Source: an uncultured Eubacteriales bacterium (lineage in GTDB: Bacteria > Bacillota > Clostridia > Oscillospirales > Oscillospiraceae). Taken from it: a stretch of DNA of 64,000 nucleotides. Below are positions 8,507 through 15,804 of the stretch, piece by piece. Location of the stretch: assembly GCA_900321275.1 (NCBI GenBank), contig ONVI01000006.1, forward strand, positions 1 through 64,000, written 5' to 3'. How positions within the stretch are numbered: position 1 is the stretch's first letter; each line of letters starts with the position of its first letter. The notes under the pieces were generated by a model. The model made no database searches. It saw only the letters and a list, made by a program, of their open reading frames with translations, and was not told the DNA's origin. Made by a program: the position numbers and the translations under genes.

Positions 8507-10108
8507 GTGGGAATTACATCTAAGCAGAACCAGGAAGCCGCGGCGCAGATGAGGGCACTGTACGGCGAAAACCATCGCATCACCGACGGGAATTACGACC
8601 AATCTCTCGCGGTCAAATGTATAAACGGCACCTTCGTCGGCCAGAAAAAGGGGGACGTCATCGCGTTCCGGGGCATTCCCTTCGTTGGCCGTCAGCCAGT
8701 CGGGGAATACCGCTGGAAGGCCCCGGTGCCCGCCGTCCCGGACGACGGCGTTTACGAGGCGTACTACTTTGGGACAGTCCCCTGCCAGAACGGGGACCGC
8801 ACGCAAATCGGTTCCCTTTACCCATCGAGCGAGGAATGCCTGTATCTGAACGTATGGAAGAGGGCGGACACGGGCGCGGAAAAGAAGCCGGTCATCGTCT
8901 GGATTCACGGCGGCGCTTTTGAAATCGGCTCGACAGCCGAGCCGCGGGAGGAGGGCATCGCGTATATCCAGGAGAATCCGGATATCGTCTTCGCCTCCCT
9001 GGAGTACCGGCTGGGCGTTTTCGGCTTCCTCCGTCTGTCCCACCTGCCGGACGGGAAGGATTATCCGGATGCGCAGAACCTGGGCATACTGGATCAGATG
9101 CAGGCCCTCAAGTGGATTCATGAGAACATCGCCTTTTTCGGCGGCGATCCCGATAACGTGACGATCATCGGAGAATCCGCCGGCGCGGCCAGCGTGACTC
9201 TGCTTCCGCTGATTGAAGGCTCCCACAGGTATTTTCATCGCGTCATCGCCCAGAGCGGCAGCCCCCTCTTTACGCGCTCGACGGAAGAGGCCATCGCGTG
9301 CACGAATGAGCTGATGGAGCTTCTCGGCTGCAAAACCGTGGCCGAGCTCCAAAAGCTGGATGCTGCGGCGCTTTTGAAGGCGTCCCCCGCGCTCGCGTAT
9401 CGCATATGGGCGGAACGGGACGGAAAGCTCCTGCCATCCGCCCCCTTTGCCGCGTATGCCAATGGTGCGGCGAAAGACATTCCTCTCCTTATGGGCTGCA
9501 ACAAGGATGAAAGCGGTTTTCTGGCATTCAGCATGGGCGTGGAAGGCTGCACCGCCTTTGCCGCCGACTTCAAGGCGCAGACGCTGCAGGCGCTGCCGGA
9601 GGAAAACAAAACGCTTGTGGAGAGCTTCTGCGAAAACGCAAAGGACGTTGGCCCCGAATACCCCCGTGAGCTGCGTTTGCTCGACCAGGCCGTATTCATC
9701 GCGCCGTTGTTCCGGCTGTCGGAGAATCAGACCATGGGCGGCGGCAAAGCCTACGCCTATTTCTTCACCCCGGAATCCTCCGTCCCGCTGATGCGCTGCG
9801 CGCATACCAGCGAAATTTCCACCGTATTCAACCATCCGGAGGAAACGTTCATGACGGGCAGACAGTTTGACGAGACCTTCTCCAAAACCCTGCGCCGGAT
9901 GTGGATTCAGTTTGCCAAGACCGGCAATCCCTCCCTCACGGCGGAGCAGTCCCCCGACGGCAAGGCGCACGAGTGGCCCCTCTACGCCCCGGAGAACAAG
10001 CAGGTCATGGTTTTCGATGAATTCAATATCCATCCCGAGAAGCAAGCCGAGAGACAGTTCGTGGATTGGGACAGGATCTACTGTCTAGCCATATATTACT
10101 GCATCTGA
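8507..10108 (+). CDS. Carboxylesterase type B (alpha/beta hydrolase)
   Basis: The 533-residue protein has the hallmarks of the cholinesterase/para-nitrobenzyl esterase family: FRGIPFV near the start, SSEECLYLNVW, the oxyanion-hole HGGAF, and the nucleophile elbow GESAGA with Ser224. The acidic residue is probably the Glu of NKDESGF and the histidine that of CAHTSEIS. No signal peptide is visible, so it probably hydrolyses esters in the cytoplasm. The GTG start at 8507 follows AAAGGA. It lies directly after the third ATPase tail, so it may also be acquired cargo. Confidence 0.9.
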   Translation: MGITSKQNQEAAAQMRALYGENHRITDGNYDQSLAVKCINGTFVGQKKGDVIAFRGIPFVGRQPVGEYRWKAPVPAVPDDGVYEAYYFGTVPCQNGDRTQIGSLYPSSEECLYLNVWKRADTGAEKKPVIVWIHGGAFEIGSTAEPREEGIAYIQENPDIVFASLEYRLGVFGFLRLSHLPDGKDYPDAQNLGILDQMQALKWIHENIAFFGGDPDNVTIIGESAGAASVTLLPLIEGSHRYFHRVIAQSGSPLFTRSTEEAIACTNELMELLGCKTVAELQKLDAAALLKASPALAYRIWAERDGKLLPSAPFAAYANGAAKDIPLLMGCNKDESGFLAFSMGVEGCTAFAADFKAQTLQALPEENKTLVESFCENAKDVGPEYPRELRLLDQAVFIAPLFRLSENQTMGGGKAYAYFFTPESSVPLMRCAHTSEISTVFNHPEETFMTGRQFDETFSKTLRRMWIQFAKTGNPSLTAEQSPDGKAHEWPLYAPENKQVMVFDEFNIHPEKQAERQFVDWDRIYCLAIYYCI

Positions 10109-10144
10109 ACGCAAAGCGCCTCATGTTTCATAAGGGTCGCTCAA

Positions 10145-10177
10145 GTCAGGACCACCACTTCAAGTGGTGGTCCTGAC
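10145..10177. repeat. Near-perfect 33-bp palindrome
   Basis: Two 16-base arms (GTCAGGACCACCACTT and its exact complement) flank a single central C. There is no T-run, so it does not look like a simple terminator. It follows the esterase gene by about 40 bases. Confidence 0.7.
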
Positions 10178-10179
10178 TC

Positions 10180-10211
10180 ACAACGCGGCTCCGTGTCCGG
10201 GGCCGCGTTGT
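10180..10211 (+). terminator. Second adjoining stem-loop, possible terminator
   Basis: ACAACGCGGC and GCCGCGTTGT pair exactly around a 12-base loop, two bases after the preceding palindrome. Only a short T-rich tract follows. Confidence 0.5.
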
Positions 10212-10293
10212 TACATTCTTATGACTCAGCAGTTGCGGAGAAGCCTTATTCCTGCTACAATAGAATTGAAAAATCCGGACAGGAGGAAGCGAT

Positions 10294-10494
10294 ATTTTTC
10301 TCATTGTCGCGCTGCTCGTCGCATTTTTGCTCATGAAGCAGCTACAGCATCCAACATACCTAAACGATAAGGCGGCAGAAATGGCCACAGAAGCGGCGGA
10401 GGCCGCTGTAGATGCGATCAACGAGGTAGCGGAGAACAGCGGTTTAACCGAAAAGCTGGAAAGTATCCTTTCGCAGATCGGAGGCGCGGGATGA
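10294..10494 (+). CDS. Small membrane-anchored protein, possible ATT start
   Basis: A 66-residue frame reads IFLIVALLVAFLLMKQLQ, one transmembrane segment, followed by an acidic alanine-rich helix (AAEMATEAAEAAVDAINEVAEN) and ending EKLESILSQIGGAG. It is preceded by a perfect AGGAGG at 10281-10286 with 7 bases of spacing to an ATT codon; no ATG, GTG or TTG fits. The stop overlaps the ATG of the next gene (ATGA), so the two are translationally coupled. ATT is a rare start (known in infC), so a lost or misread ATG is possible. The function is unknown. Confidence 0.55.
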   Translation: MFLIVALLVAFLLMKQLQHPTYLNDKAAEMATEAAEAAVDAINEVAENSGLTEKLESILSQIGGAG

Positions 10495-11306
10495 ATCCTC
10501 ACGCATCAAATCCCCTGATGTTTATTCTGGAGGCTGATCCCGATCGCTATATCAAGACGCCCGCCGCCGCGGTCGTCGCGGTGCTAAAAGCCGTGGAGGG
10601 CGTCGTCGCGTTTATGTGGTGCTTCCGCATGTTTGACTGTCTCCGCGGGATTGTCCTCGGCCGTCAGGCGATGGCGCCGATCGACGTTTTCCGCGCGCTG
10701 CTGCCCGGTGACCTGACGCGTCTCGTCCTGCCTGCGGCTGCGCCGTCTGGCGGTACGCTTGTCGCGGTGCTCGGCGGCGCGGCGGCCCTGTGCGTCCTGG
10801 CAGAGCTCGTCTGCACGACGGTGGAGGCGGTCGCCGCCGTCCTTCTGCGCTTTTTCGATAACGGGGCGGCACTGTTCAAGGCCACGCGCAAATGGATTCT
10901 CACCGCCTGCTTTGTGCTGACGCTCTGCATGATCCTCTCCTGCGTGCCGCTGCTGATGGATTTTGTCCGCGGCGGCTTCCGCGTGGACGCGTCACTGCAG
11001 CCGCTGATCGTCTGTCTGCTGGCCTCGCTGCTGCTGATCCTGCGCGTCTGCTATCATCGCGCCGCCGCAGTCGTGATCACGGCGGTGGAGTATGAGCTCC
11101 GGCTCGGCTTCAAGGAGACCGGGATGGAGCGGGTCAGGCTGGGCTGGTTCGCCTTTCTGCAAGGGCTCCTGCTGCTTGCGGCTGCGGCCGCCCTGTTCGT
11201 GTACGCGGGCGCAGAAGTGCGCTATGCCGCCGCATTCGTCCTGCCGGCGGTCAAATTCTTCGCGGTCTGGAAGGCCTGGCGGGTCTTCCGTAAATGCCAT
11301 CGCTGA
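10491..11306 (+). CDS. Polytopic membrane protein of unknown function
   Basis: The 271 residues contain about five or six hydrophobic segments, mostly alanine/leucine/valine rich, with short charged loops (FFDNGAALFKATRKW, ELRLGFKETGMERVRLG). I recognise no family. The start overlaps the stop of the small membrane protein before it by four bases, so the pair is probably made together and may form one membrane complex. Confidence 0.7.
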   Translation: MNPHASNPLMFILEADPDRYIKTPAAAVVAVLKAVEGVVAFMWCFRMFDCLRGIVLGRQAMAPIDVFRALLPGDLTRLVLPAAAPSGGTLVAVLGGAAALCVLAELVCTTVEAVAAVLLRFFDNGAALFKATRKWILTACFVLTLCMILSCVPLLMDFVRGGFRVDASLQPLIVCLLASLLLILRVCYHRAAAVVITAVEYELRLGFKETGMERVRLGWFAFLQGLLLLAAAAALFVYAGAEVRYAAAFVLPAVKFFAVWKAWRVFRKCHR

Positions 11307-11322
11307 CTTGATGTTAAAATAC

Positions 11323-11351
11323 TTGATTGACAGGTATATATCCGCTATAAT
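11323..11351 (+). promoter_or_regulatory. Probable promoter of the small protein gene at 11402
   Basis: TTGATT and TATAAT are spaced by 17 bases, about 50 bases before the start codon. Confidence 0.6.
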
Positions 11352-11401
11352 AGACGCCGTTGAAAGGTTCCGCGCAAAATACAGAGACGGAGGCGCATCG
11401 A

Positions 11402-11590
11402 ATGAAATCACTCAGGGAAATGGACAACCGCGAGCTGTTCTGCGTTCTGACCGGGGACGGCGATATTATTCAGCAGACTATGCTCCGGAATATCATCACG
11501 GAATACAAGGCCAAATACCCCGATAAGGTCGGGCAGTTCGGGGAGATGGATCTCGCCGCGATCGTGGCGGAGATGTCCGCCGAAGCCTGA
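11402..11590 (+). CDS. Small cytoplasmic protein of unknown function
   Basis: This 62-residue acidic protein (MKSLREMDNRELFCVLTGDG, ending LAAIVAEMSAEA) has no signal or membrane segment and is probably all helical. The ATG at 11402 has GGAGG eight to ten bases upstream, and its own promoter and terminator bracket it, so it is likely a real single-gene unit. I do not recognise the family. Confidence 0.6.
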   Translation: MKSLREMDNRELFCVLTGDGDIIQQTMLRNIITEYKAKYPDKVGQFGEMDLAAIVAEMSAEA

Positions 11591-11599
11591 AAACGGGAG

Positions 11600-11648
11600 A
11601 AAAGCGCACGACAGCTTCGCGTTTTATGCGATGCGGCCGTGCGCTTTT
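11600..11648 (+). terminator. Terminator after the small protein gene
   Basis: AAAAGCGCACG pairs with CGTGCGCTTTT across a long loop and ends in TTTT. The stem resembles the one at 621-664. Confidence 0.55.
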
Positions 11649-11686
11649 GCTATACTTTCATTGTCCGGGACCCTTGCTGATAGGAA

Positions 11687-11715
11687 TTGACTTTTATTCT
11701 TTTTTCCTGCATAAT
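11687..11715 (+). promoter_or_regulatory. Probable promoter of the diguanylate cyclase gene
   Basis: TTGACT and CATAAT are separated by 17 bases, shortly before the start at 11734. Confidence 0.55.
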
Positions 11716-11733
11716 AGGAGCAGATTGGGGTGT

Positions 11734-13395
11734 ATGACGATGCGGTCAATCCGTGGAAAATTCCTTCATTTGAATCTGAGCAGTATACTGCTGTGCGTCG
11801 CGCTGATCGGCGGGCTCGGCCTGTGGAGCGTCTCCGTGATCCAGCGCGACAGTTCAAAGGAGATCCTGAATCTGACCTGCCGCCTCGAGGGGATGCAGCT
11901 CAACGAGACCCTCGACAGCATCAAGGAATCGGTGGATCTCTTCTGCGCGATGACCGCCAATCAGCTCCCGTCTCTCGAATCGCTGAAGGATCTGAAATTT
12001 GTAAACGGCTTCGTAAGAGACGCGGAGAAAAACATGACCGAGATCGCGCGGATCACGCACGGCGTCTGCTGTTATTACTTCCGCATCGCGCCGGAAATGA
12101 CCGAACACTCCCAGGGCTTTCTGTATGGGAAGCGCCATCTCACAGGCCGCATGATGAAAGAGCCGCTGACCAATCTCGCCCTGTATGACCCCTCGGATAC
12201 CGAACATGTCGGCTGGTACTATGAGCCGCAGGCAGCCGGCAGATCGCTCTGGATGAAGCCCTACTACAACCGGAATCTCGGTATTTATATGGTCTCTTAC
12301 GTGGTGCCCTTGTACCGGGAAGGCGTCTTCTGGGGCGTCGCAGGCATGGATATCGACTTTGACGTGGTGATCGAGCATGTGCGCTCCATCCGTCCATACA
12401 AAAACAGCTATGCCTTTTTGTGCGACGACCGGGGCATGATCCTCTACCACCAGGAGCTTGAGCCCGGGACGAACCTGGTCGACTACAGTCCGGAGCTTGC
12501 GCCGCTGGTCGACGCGTTTGGCTGGGAGACCGCTGCCGAGGATCATCCTGTCTTCCAGTACCACTACAAGGGCGTGGGCAAAACCATGACCTTTTTCCGT
12601 CTGAACAACAACATGGAACTGCTGTTATGCGCGTTCAACAGTGAAATCAAGGCTCCCATGGTGGCGCTGTTCCGCCTGATCGTCATGGTGGCGCTGCTGC
12701 TCTGTGCGGCAGCCGTTGTGATGATTATTCCGATCACCAACCGCATTACGCGCCCTCTGGAGCTGCTCACGCAGGCAGCAAAAAAGATCGCCCTCGGCGA
12801 TCTGAATGTGGAACTCCCCCGCCCCGGCAACGACGAGGTCGGCATCCTCAGCCGTTCCTTCGAGGTCACGGTCAGCAGTCTGCGCCAGTTTATGGAGAAT
12901 ATGAACGACATGGCCTTCACCGATCCCCTCACGCACGTGAAGAACAAGACGGCATACAACCGCGCCATTCTTGCGCTCCACGAGGATATGGTTCGCGGAC
13001 AGGCGAAATTCGGCCTTGTGATGTTTGATCTCAACGATCTCAAGCACATCAACGATACCTACGGGCACGAGCACGGCGACGAGTACATCATCAATTCCTG
13101 CCGCCTGATCTGTCAGGTATTCAAACATAGCCCGGTTTACCGCATCGGCGGGGACGAGTTTGTCGTCCTGCTGGATGGGAGCGAGCTTGAAAACTGCGAC
13201 GCGCGCATCGCGGAGCTGAACACGGCCATCGAGGCGACCGCTTCGGCCGAAAACCCCTGGCAGCGCCTGTCCATTGCGAAGGGCGCAGCCTGCTCCGCCC
13301 CCGGAGATACCACGCCCGAGGACATCTTCGTCCGCGCTGACCGGGCGATGTACGCCGACAAGCGCCGCATGAAGGAAGCGGCAGCAGCAAAATAA
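11734..13395 (+). CDS. Membrane sensor diguanylate cyclase (Cache-HAMP-GGDEF)
   Basis: The 553-residue protein has a membrane segment at about 15-35 (LSSILLCVALIGGLGLWSVS), an extracellular double-Cache-like sensor (with GRSLWMKPYYN and WGVAGMDIDFDVV), a second membrane segment near 310-330, a HAMP linker (ITNRITRPLELLTQAAKKIALGDLNVELP), and a GGDEF domain with RIGGDEFVVL at about 470. The intact GGDEF predicts synthesis of cyclic di-GMP from two GTP in response to an outside ligand. The RxxD inhibitory site normally found five residues before GGDEF is absent, so product inhibition through that site is not expected. ATG 11734 was chosen over the upstream extension because the latter precedes the likely promoter; 11740 is also possible. 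Confidence 0.88.
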   Translation: MTMRSIRGKFLHLNLSSILLCVALIGGLGLWSVSVIQRDSSKEILNLTCRLEGMQLNETLDSIKESVDLFCAMTANQLPSLESLKDLKFVNGFVRDAEKNMTEIARITHGVCCYYFRIAPEMTEHSQGFLYGKRHLTGRMMKEPLTNLALYDPSDTEHVGWYYEPQAAGRSLWMKPYYNRNLGIYMVSYVVPLYREGVFWGVAGMDIDFDVVIEHVRSIRPYKNSYAFLCDDRGMILYHQELEPGTNLVDYSPELAPLVDAFGWETAAEDHPVFQYHYKGVGKTMTFFRLNNNMELLLCAFNSEIKAPMVALFRLIVMVALLLCAAAVVMIIPITNRITRPLELLTQAAKKIALGDLNVELPRPGNDEVGILSRSFEVTVSSLRQFMENMNDMAFTDPLTHVKNKTAYNRAILALHEDMVRGQAKFGLVMFDLNDLKHINDTYGHEHGDEYIINSCRLICQVFKHSPVYRIGGDEFVVLLDGSELENCDARIAELNTAIEATASAENPWQRLSIAKGAACSAPGDTTPEDIFVRADRAMYADKRRMKEAAAAK

Positions 13396-13410
13396 AAGTC
13401 CATATGCCAA

Positions 13411-13445
13411 AACAAAAGCCGCCCTGACGGACGGCTTTTGTTTTT
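13411..13445. terminator. Bidirectional terminator, outer copy
   Basis: ACAAAAGCCG and CGGCTTTTGT pair around a GC-rich loop, with T-runs readable in both directions. It can end both the diguanylate cyclase transcript and minus-strand transcription from the tRNA side. It is a near-identical copy of 13558-13589. Confidence 0.7.
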
Positions 13446-13466
13446 GGAGCAGGGTACGGGAGTCGA
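13411..13466 (-). repeat. Duplicated tRNA-Gly 3' end plus terminator, outer copy
   Basis: These 56 bases match 13558-13613 with one difference. On the minus strand they contain the last 22 bases of the tRNA-Gly gene, including CCA, followed by its terminator. The 90 bases between the two copies carry two GC-rich inverted repeats but no tRNA. Confidence 0.8.
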
Positions 13467-13557
13467 CCTCCGCTGCGGCGGAGGCCACCTCCGGTTGCAA
13501 GGCGCCCCCGGCGCCTTGCCAAGAGCCCTCGGGTTCGACTCCCACTTAGATATTAAA

Positions 13558-13589
13558 AACAAAAGCCGCCCTGACGGACGGCCTTTGTT
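13558..13589 (-). terminator. Terminator directly downstream of tRNA-Gly
   Basis: ACAAAAGCCG pairs with CGGCCTTTGT (one mismatch). Read on the minus strand it begins three bases after the CCA of the tRNA. Confidence 0.6.
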
Positions 13590-13591
13590 TT

Positions 13592-13665
13592 TGGAGCAGG
13601 GTACGGGAGTCGAACCCGCCTAGCCAGCTTGGGAAGCTGGAGTAATACCGATATACCAACCCTGC
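13592..13665 (-). tRNA. tRNA-Gly (anticodon CCC)
   Basis: On the minus strand the acceptor arms are GCAGGGT and ACCCTGC. The anticodon stem CCAGC/GCTGG encloses TTCCCAA, giving anticodon CCC. The T arm contains GGTTCGACTCC, and the 3' CCA is encoded. The length is 74 bases. Confidence 0.93.
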
Positions 13666-13760
13666 AGGCGAAGCGTATTATACCACAGTCGAAAGCAAAA
13701 GGCAAGCAAAAAGAAGCCTCTTTTTGCCTGCCTTTTCATTCTTTTTCGCACGCGGCGGGA

Positions 13761-15338
13761 TTACACGATTCTGCGCACCTCATAGCCGCGGTCGGCATAG
13801 TGTCCTTCCAGCGGGGTGATCACGACGCCGGTGGCGGAGTTCTGCGCATGCACGAACATGCCGTAGCCGATGTAGATGCCGGCGTGTCCGATATAGCTGG
13901 AGCCGGAATAGAACAGCAGGATATCGCCGGGCTGCATCTGATCCGGGCTCACGGGGACGCCGTTTTTCGCCTGATCCTGCGCCACGCGGTTGAGCGTGAT
14001 GCCGAACTGCTGATACACATAGTACACCAGGCCCGAACAGTCGAAGCCGGAGGGGTCCTTGCCGCCCCAGCTGTAGGGCGTGCCCACAAACTGCACGGCG
14101 TACTGTGCGACCTGCATGCCCTTTTCCAGGCTGTCGCCGCTGAGCGATGCCGCGCTGTAGTTCGTCTGTCCGCCGGCCGCAGGGCTGGCATTGATGCCGA
14201 GGCTGCCGACCTTGACGTACTGACCGTATATGTAACCCGGGGTCTTATTGCAGATGACCGCCGCCCAGTCGTCCGTCGCGCCGACGATGGTCAGCGTATT
14301 GCCGTAGGAGACCTCGCTCACGACAGGTGCGGACATGGATGGGGCGCTGCGCATACGGACATTGTTTCCGGATACATAGCCCTCCGTCGGGTCGAAGATT
14401 TTTTGCGGCATTGGGATGGAGACCTGCGAAGCCTCGACAACGACCTCTTCCTCCGCCAGCTCATTCCACGCGGCTTCCTCCTCCTGCTGAGAAGGGACGG
14501 TGATATAATCGGAATAGATAAAGCCGAAGGCCCCGTCGATCAGACAGGCCGTCCAGTCCATATAATACCCGGTAATGCCCACCGGCGTGCCCGCATTGTA
14601 GGTCTCTATGATCGGGTAACTGCTGGCAGGCCCCTTGCGGAAACGCACGTAGTTTGCGTTGATGTAGCCGGGCGTCTGTTCAACGCCGGGTGTGCCTGCG
14701 TGCTCCAGACCGAGCTCGGCTGACGCCGCGATGGGTTGCGATTCCGGCGCAGGCGTCGGCACCGCAAGTCCGGTACTGTACGTATACGGCGTCTGCTCCT
14801 CCTCGGCGGTGCCTGACCAGCCGTTGAAGCGCCCGAGCGCCACATAGTCCGCAAACAGATAACCGGGCCTGCCGTCGATGATGCAGGCCGCCCAGTCGCC
14901 GATGGTGCCGTAATACAGCAGAGACTTGCCGCGGTTATACTCGCCCAGCACGGAATAATCCGAGCCCGGCGCGCTGCGGAAGCGAACGTACATGGCGTCG
15001 ACATAGCCCTCCTGCCCCTGGGCGAGAAGCGCCTGGAGATCATTGTTCCCGGTCTGCTGCTGCGGCGCCTCTTCCTCGCTGATCTCCAGGAACGAGGCGG
15101 ACATAAAGCCCGTCTGTCCGTCATATTCCACGCAGTACCAGGGAGCGTTTGAGCGGTCGGTGACCGTGACCTCCGCCCCCCTGGGCAGACAGTCGACGAC
15201 ACGGAAATTCGTTCCCGGGCCCTCACGCATATTGACTTCATTGCCGGTCACGACGGCCGTCTCCGCCCAGGCGGAGGCGCTCATCATGGAGGCAATCAGA
15301 AGCGCGCACAGGAGCGTCCTGAAAGGTTTCTTGCCCAT
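13761..15338 (-). CDS. Secreted NlpC/P60 peptidoglycan hydrolase with four SH3 repeats
   Basis: From MGKKPFRTLL the 525-residue protein has a Sec signal (cut likely after ASAWA) and four bacterial SH3 modules of about 60 residues. The modules are recognisable by NEVNMREGPG, MYVRFRSAPG, NYVRFRKGPA and NNVRMRSAPS, each ending in a GY/GF(I/L)(Y/F/S) pattern. Acidic linkers follow, and the end is an NlpC/P60 domain. Catalytic residues are the Cys of GFDCSGL, the His of IGHAGIYIG and the His of FVHAQ. It should cut stem-peptide bonds in the cell wall, with the SH3 modules binding peptidoglycan. The frame is open up to 15521, but the signal peptide and a GGATC site set the start at 15338. It lies beside the class A PBP, which fits a wall-remodelling cluster. 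Confidence 0.92.
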   Translation of the reverse strand: MGKKPFRTLLCALLIASMMSASAWAETAVVTGNEVNMREGPGTNFRVVDCLPRGAEVTVTDRSNAPWYCVEYDGQTGFMSASFLEISEEEAPQQQTGNNDLQALLAQGQEGYVDAMYVRFRSAPGSDYSVLGEYNRGKSLLYYGTIGDWAACIIDGRPGYLFADYVALGRFNGWSGTAEEEQTPYTYSTGLAVPTPAPESQPIAASAELGLEHAGTPGVEQTPGYINANYVRFRKGPASSYPIIETYNAGTPVGITGYYMDWTACLIDGAFGFIYSDYITVPSQQEEEAAWNELAEEEVVVEASQVSIPMPQKIFDPTEGYVSGNNVRMRSAPSMSAPVVSEVSYGNTLTIVGATDDWAAVICNKTPGYIYGQYVKVGSLGINASPAAGGQTNYSAASLSGDSLEKGMQVAQYAVQFVGTPYSWGGKDPSGFDCSGLVYYVYQQFGITLNRVAQDQAKNGVPVSPDQMQPGDILLFYSGSSYIGHAGIYIGYGMFVHAQNSATGVVITPLEGHYADRGYEVRRIV

Positions 15339-15435
15339 GCGAAACAGATCCTTTAATTCTTTATTGCACTTTTTCACAAACGTCGATTCCCGCGCCCGCA
15401 CAAGCGTGCTCAGCGCGCTGAACCTCCGTTTGCTT

Positions 15436-15717
15436 TTATCTGGAGGCAAGCGCTCTCTCCAGCCAGACGGCGGCGACGTCGATGGCGCTGTAAAGGCTGT
15501 CCTTTTCCGCCTTTTTGACAATCCTGTCGCGGGATTTGATCCCCGAATCCGTCAGCTGAAGCTGGATCGAGACCTTGCTCGCAACGTCCAGATCCTTGAC
15601 TTTTTTGGTGTCCAATATCTGCAGCATGATGATATACTTATCCGCGAAGCTGCCGTAGTAAATGATATTGTCCTTCCTTTGGAGAGGATGACCCTTATAC
15701 TCCAATATCTTTGCCAA
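15436..15717 (-). CDS. Small conserved-looking protein of unknown function
   Basis: The 93-residue protein (LAKILEYKGHPLQRKDNIIYYG near its start) has no membrane segment and looks alpha/beta, with a charged middle (DTKKVKDLDVASK). An ATG exists at 15732, but it lies inside the sequence ATGGAGGTG, which is itself an excellent ribosome site placed correctly for the TTG at 15717. The TTG is therefore the more likely start. I do not recognise the function. It lies between the PBP gene and the wall hydrolase gene on the same strand. Confidence 0.65.
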   Translation of the reverse strand: MAKILEYKGHPLQRKDNIIYYGSFADKYIIMLQILDTKKVKDLDVASKVSIQLQLTDSGIKSRDRIVKKAEKDSLYSAIDVAAVWLERALASR

Positions 15718-15804
15718 ATGAAACACCTCCATTAAGTGTAATCGGATTGTAACTCAAATTCTCCGCTTTGTCAATTCCAATTCCTGCCTGAGCAGCACTT
15801 TTTC

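Noticed and set aside
13438-13623. Small frame reading through the duplicated tRNA-Gly end
   Set aside because: It translates the tRNA 3' end twice (EQGTGV), a common false gene call next to tRNAs.
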